6,759 bases of DNA from Solirubrobacterales bacterium (lineage in GTDB: Bacteria; Actinomycetota; Thermoleophilia; Solirubrobacterales; 70-9), in NCBI GenBank assembly GCA_013694825.1, contig JACDBR010000145.1:1-6759 (forward strand), in the 5' to 3' direction. Positions 6,501 to 6,759 of this stretch are shown here, in pieces. The notes beneath the pieces were generated by a model. The model was not told the origin of the DNA. It worked only from the letters and a program-made list of their open reading frames with translations, and did no database searches. How positions within the stretch are numbered: the first letter of the stretch is position 1; each line of letters begins with the position of its first letter. A program made the position numbers and the translations under genes.

Positions 6501-6510
6501 CCGCGAAGCG
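6493..6510 (-). repeat. Inverted repeat enclosing the start codon of the propeller gene
   Basis: On the - strand, CGCTTC (6510-6505) and GAAGCG (6498-6493) are perfect complements around the six-base loop GCGGAT. The A and T of the ATG (6500-6498) lie in the loop and its G is the first base of the right arm. A six-base stem can arise by chance in GC-rich DNA, so its role as an RNA hairpin or operator is uncertain. Confidence 0.35.
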
Positions 6511-6514
6511 GGGG

Positions 6515-6520
6515 ATAGTA
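6515..6520 (-). promoter_or_regulatory. Candidate -10 box of the propeller gene
   Basis: Read on the - strand this is TACTAT, a good TANNNT match, 14 bases before the ATG at 6500. Transcription would start about 6 to 8 bases before the start codon and leave a very short leader. No Shine-Dalgarno sequence is visible there, which agrees. No good -35 box was found at 16 to 18 bases; that region would fall inside the divergent gene. Confidence 0.35.
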
Positions 6521-6525
6521 GGGAG
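6521..6525 (+). promoter_or_regulatory. Ribosome binding site of the nucleotidyltransferase gene
   Basis: GGGAG lies four bases before the ATG at 6530, slightly close but the only purine-rich site available. It overlaps neither start codon but sits within the 29-base divergent spacer. Confidence 0.5.
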
Positions 6526-6529
6526 TGCC

Positions 6530-6759
6530 ATGGCGGGGACCGTCTACAAGAGGCAGCCTGGGACACCAAACGAGCGGGTGGCCGGATTCGTCGGCACGCT
6601 TCCCGGCCGCGACGAGCTGCTCGATGCCGCCGAGCGCCAGAGGGCACGGCTGTACCTGGTCGGTGGCGCCGTCCGCGATCTGATCCTGGGCGGCAGGGCG
6701 GTCGACGTCGACCTGGCCGTCGAAGGCGACGCGATCGCGCTGGCCGACCTGCTCGACCC
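6530..6759 (+). CDS. CCA-adding enzyme / poly(A) polymerase family nucleotidyltransferase, N-terminal part
   Basis: Only the first 76 residues are in the window. Residues 41-54 (LYLVGGAVRDLILG) are the GG(A/x)VRD signature of the polymerase-beta-like head domain, and D59-V60-D61 followed by LAVEGDA is the two-aspartate metal site. Together these define class II tRNA CCA-adding enzymes, A-adding enzymes and bacterial poly(A) polymerases, which extend RNA 3' ends from ATP and CTP, or ATP alone, in the cytoplasm. The head domain alone does not tell these types apart, so no gene symbol is given. A lead of about 40 residues before the signature is longer than in many family members. It is divergent from the propeller gene with 29 bases between the start codons. 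The gene continues past the window edge. Confidence 0.88.
   Translation, partial: MAGTVYKRQPGTPNERVAGFVGTLPGRDELLDAAERQRARLYLVGGAVRDLILGGRAVDVDLAVEGDAIALADLLD

Noticed and set aside
6501..6647. Upstream start for the propeller protein at 6647
   Set aside because: The extra 49 residues are Arg/Pro-rich, overlap the divergent nucleotidyltransferase gene, and would put a long basic segment before a membrane helix that already has a good start at 6500.

Overview
The window is GC-rich DNA (by eye about 70% G+C, with third codon positions almost always G or C). It is chromosomal and tightly packed with genes. The his gene order, frequent GTG starts, 4-base GTGA stop/start overlaps and base composition suggest a high-GC actinobacterium. 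A deep-branching class such as Thermoleophilia is my best guess, because HisG is the short form and HisA looks canonical rather than PriA-like. That placement is inference.

Positions 2 to 4980 on the + strand hold a histidine biosynthesis cluster: hisG (5' end missing), hisD, hisB, hisH, hisA, an 81-residue gene of unknown function, then hisF. HisG starts the pathway. HisA isomerises ProFAR to PRFAR. HisH and HisF together form IGP synthase, HisB dehydrates IGP, and HisD oxidises histidinol to histidine. Catalytic residues are visible in all of these except HisG, where only the PRPP-binding region is identified. hisC is absent from its common place between hisD and hisB, and hisI/hisE and hisZ are not in the window.

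The cluster is not evenly spaced. hisG/hisD and hisB/hisH overlap by 4 bases, hisD and hisB are 4 bases apart, and hisH and hisA are 21 apart. A perfect 8-bp inverted repeat lies across the hisA stop codon and is followed by a TAGGAT box six bases before the ATG of the small gene. The same TANNNT-N6-ATG spacing occurs in front of hisB. These may be internal, possibly leaderless, promoters that divide the cluster into several transcription units.

Positions 5016 to 6500 on the - strand encode a 494-residue membrane-anchored beta-propeller protein with PQQ/BamB-like repeats. It converges on hisF with 35 bases between stop codons. From 6530 to the window end, on the + strand and divergent from the propeller gene by 29 bases, is the start of a class II CCA-adding enzyme/poly(A) polymerase family gene.

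No RNA gene, mobile element, CRISPR array or gene-free stretch longer than 300 bases was seen. Most of the window is ordinary core metabolism. The parts worth a second look are the small duplicated-helix protein inside the his cluster and the regulatory signals beside it.
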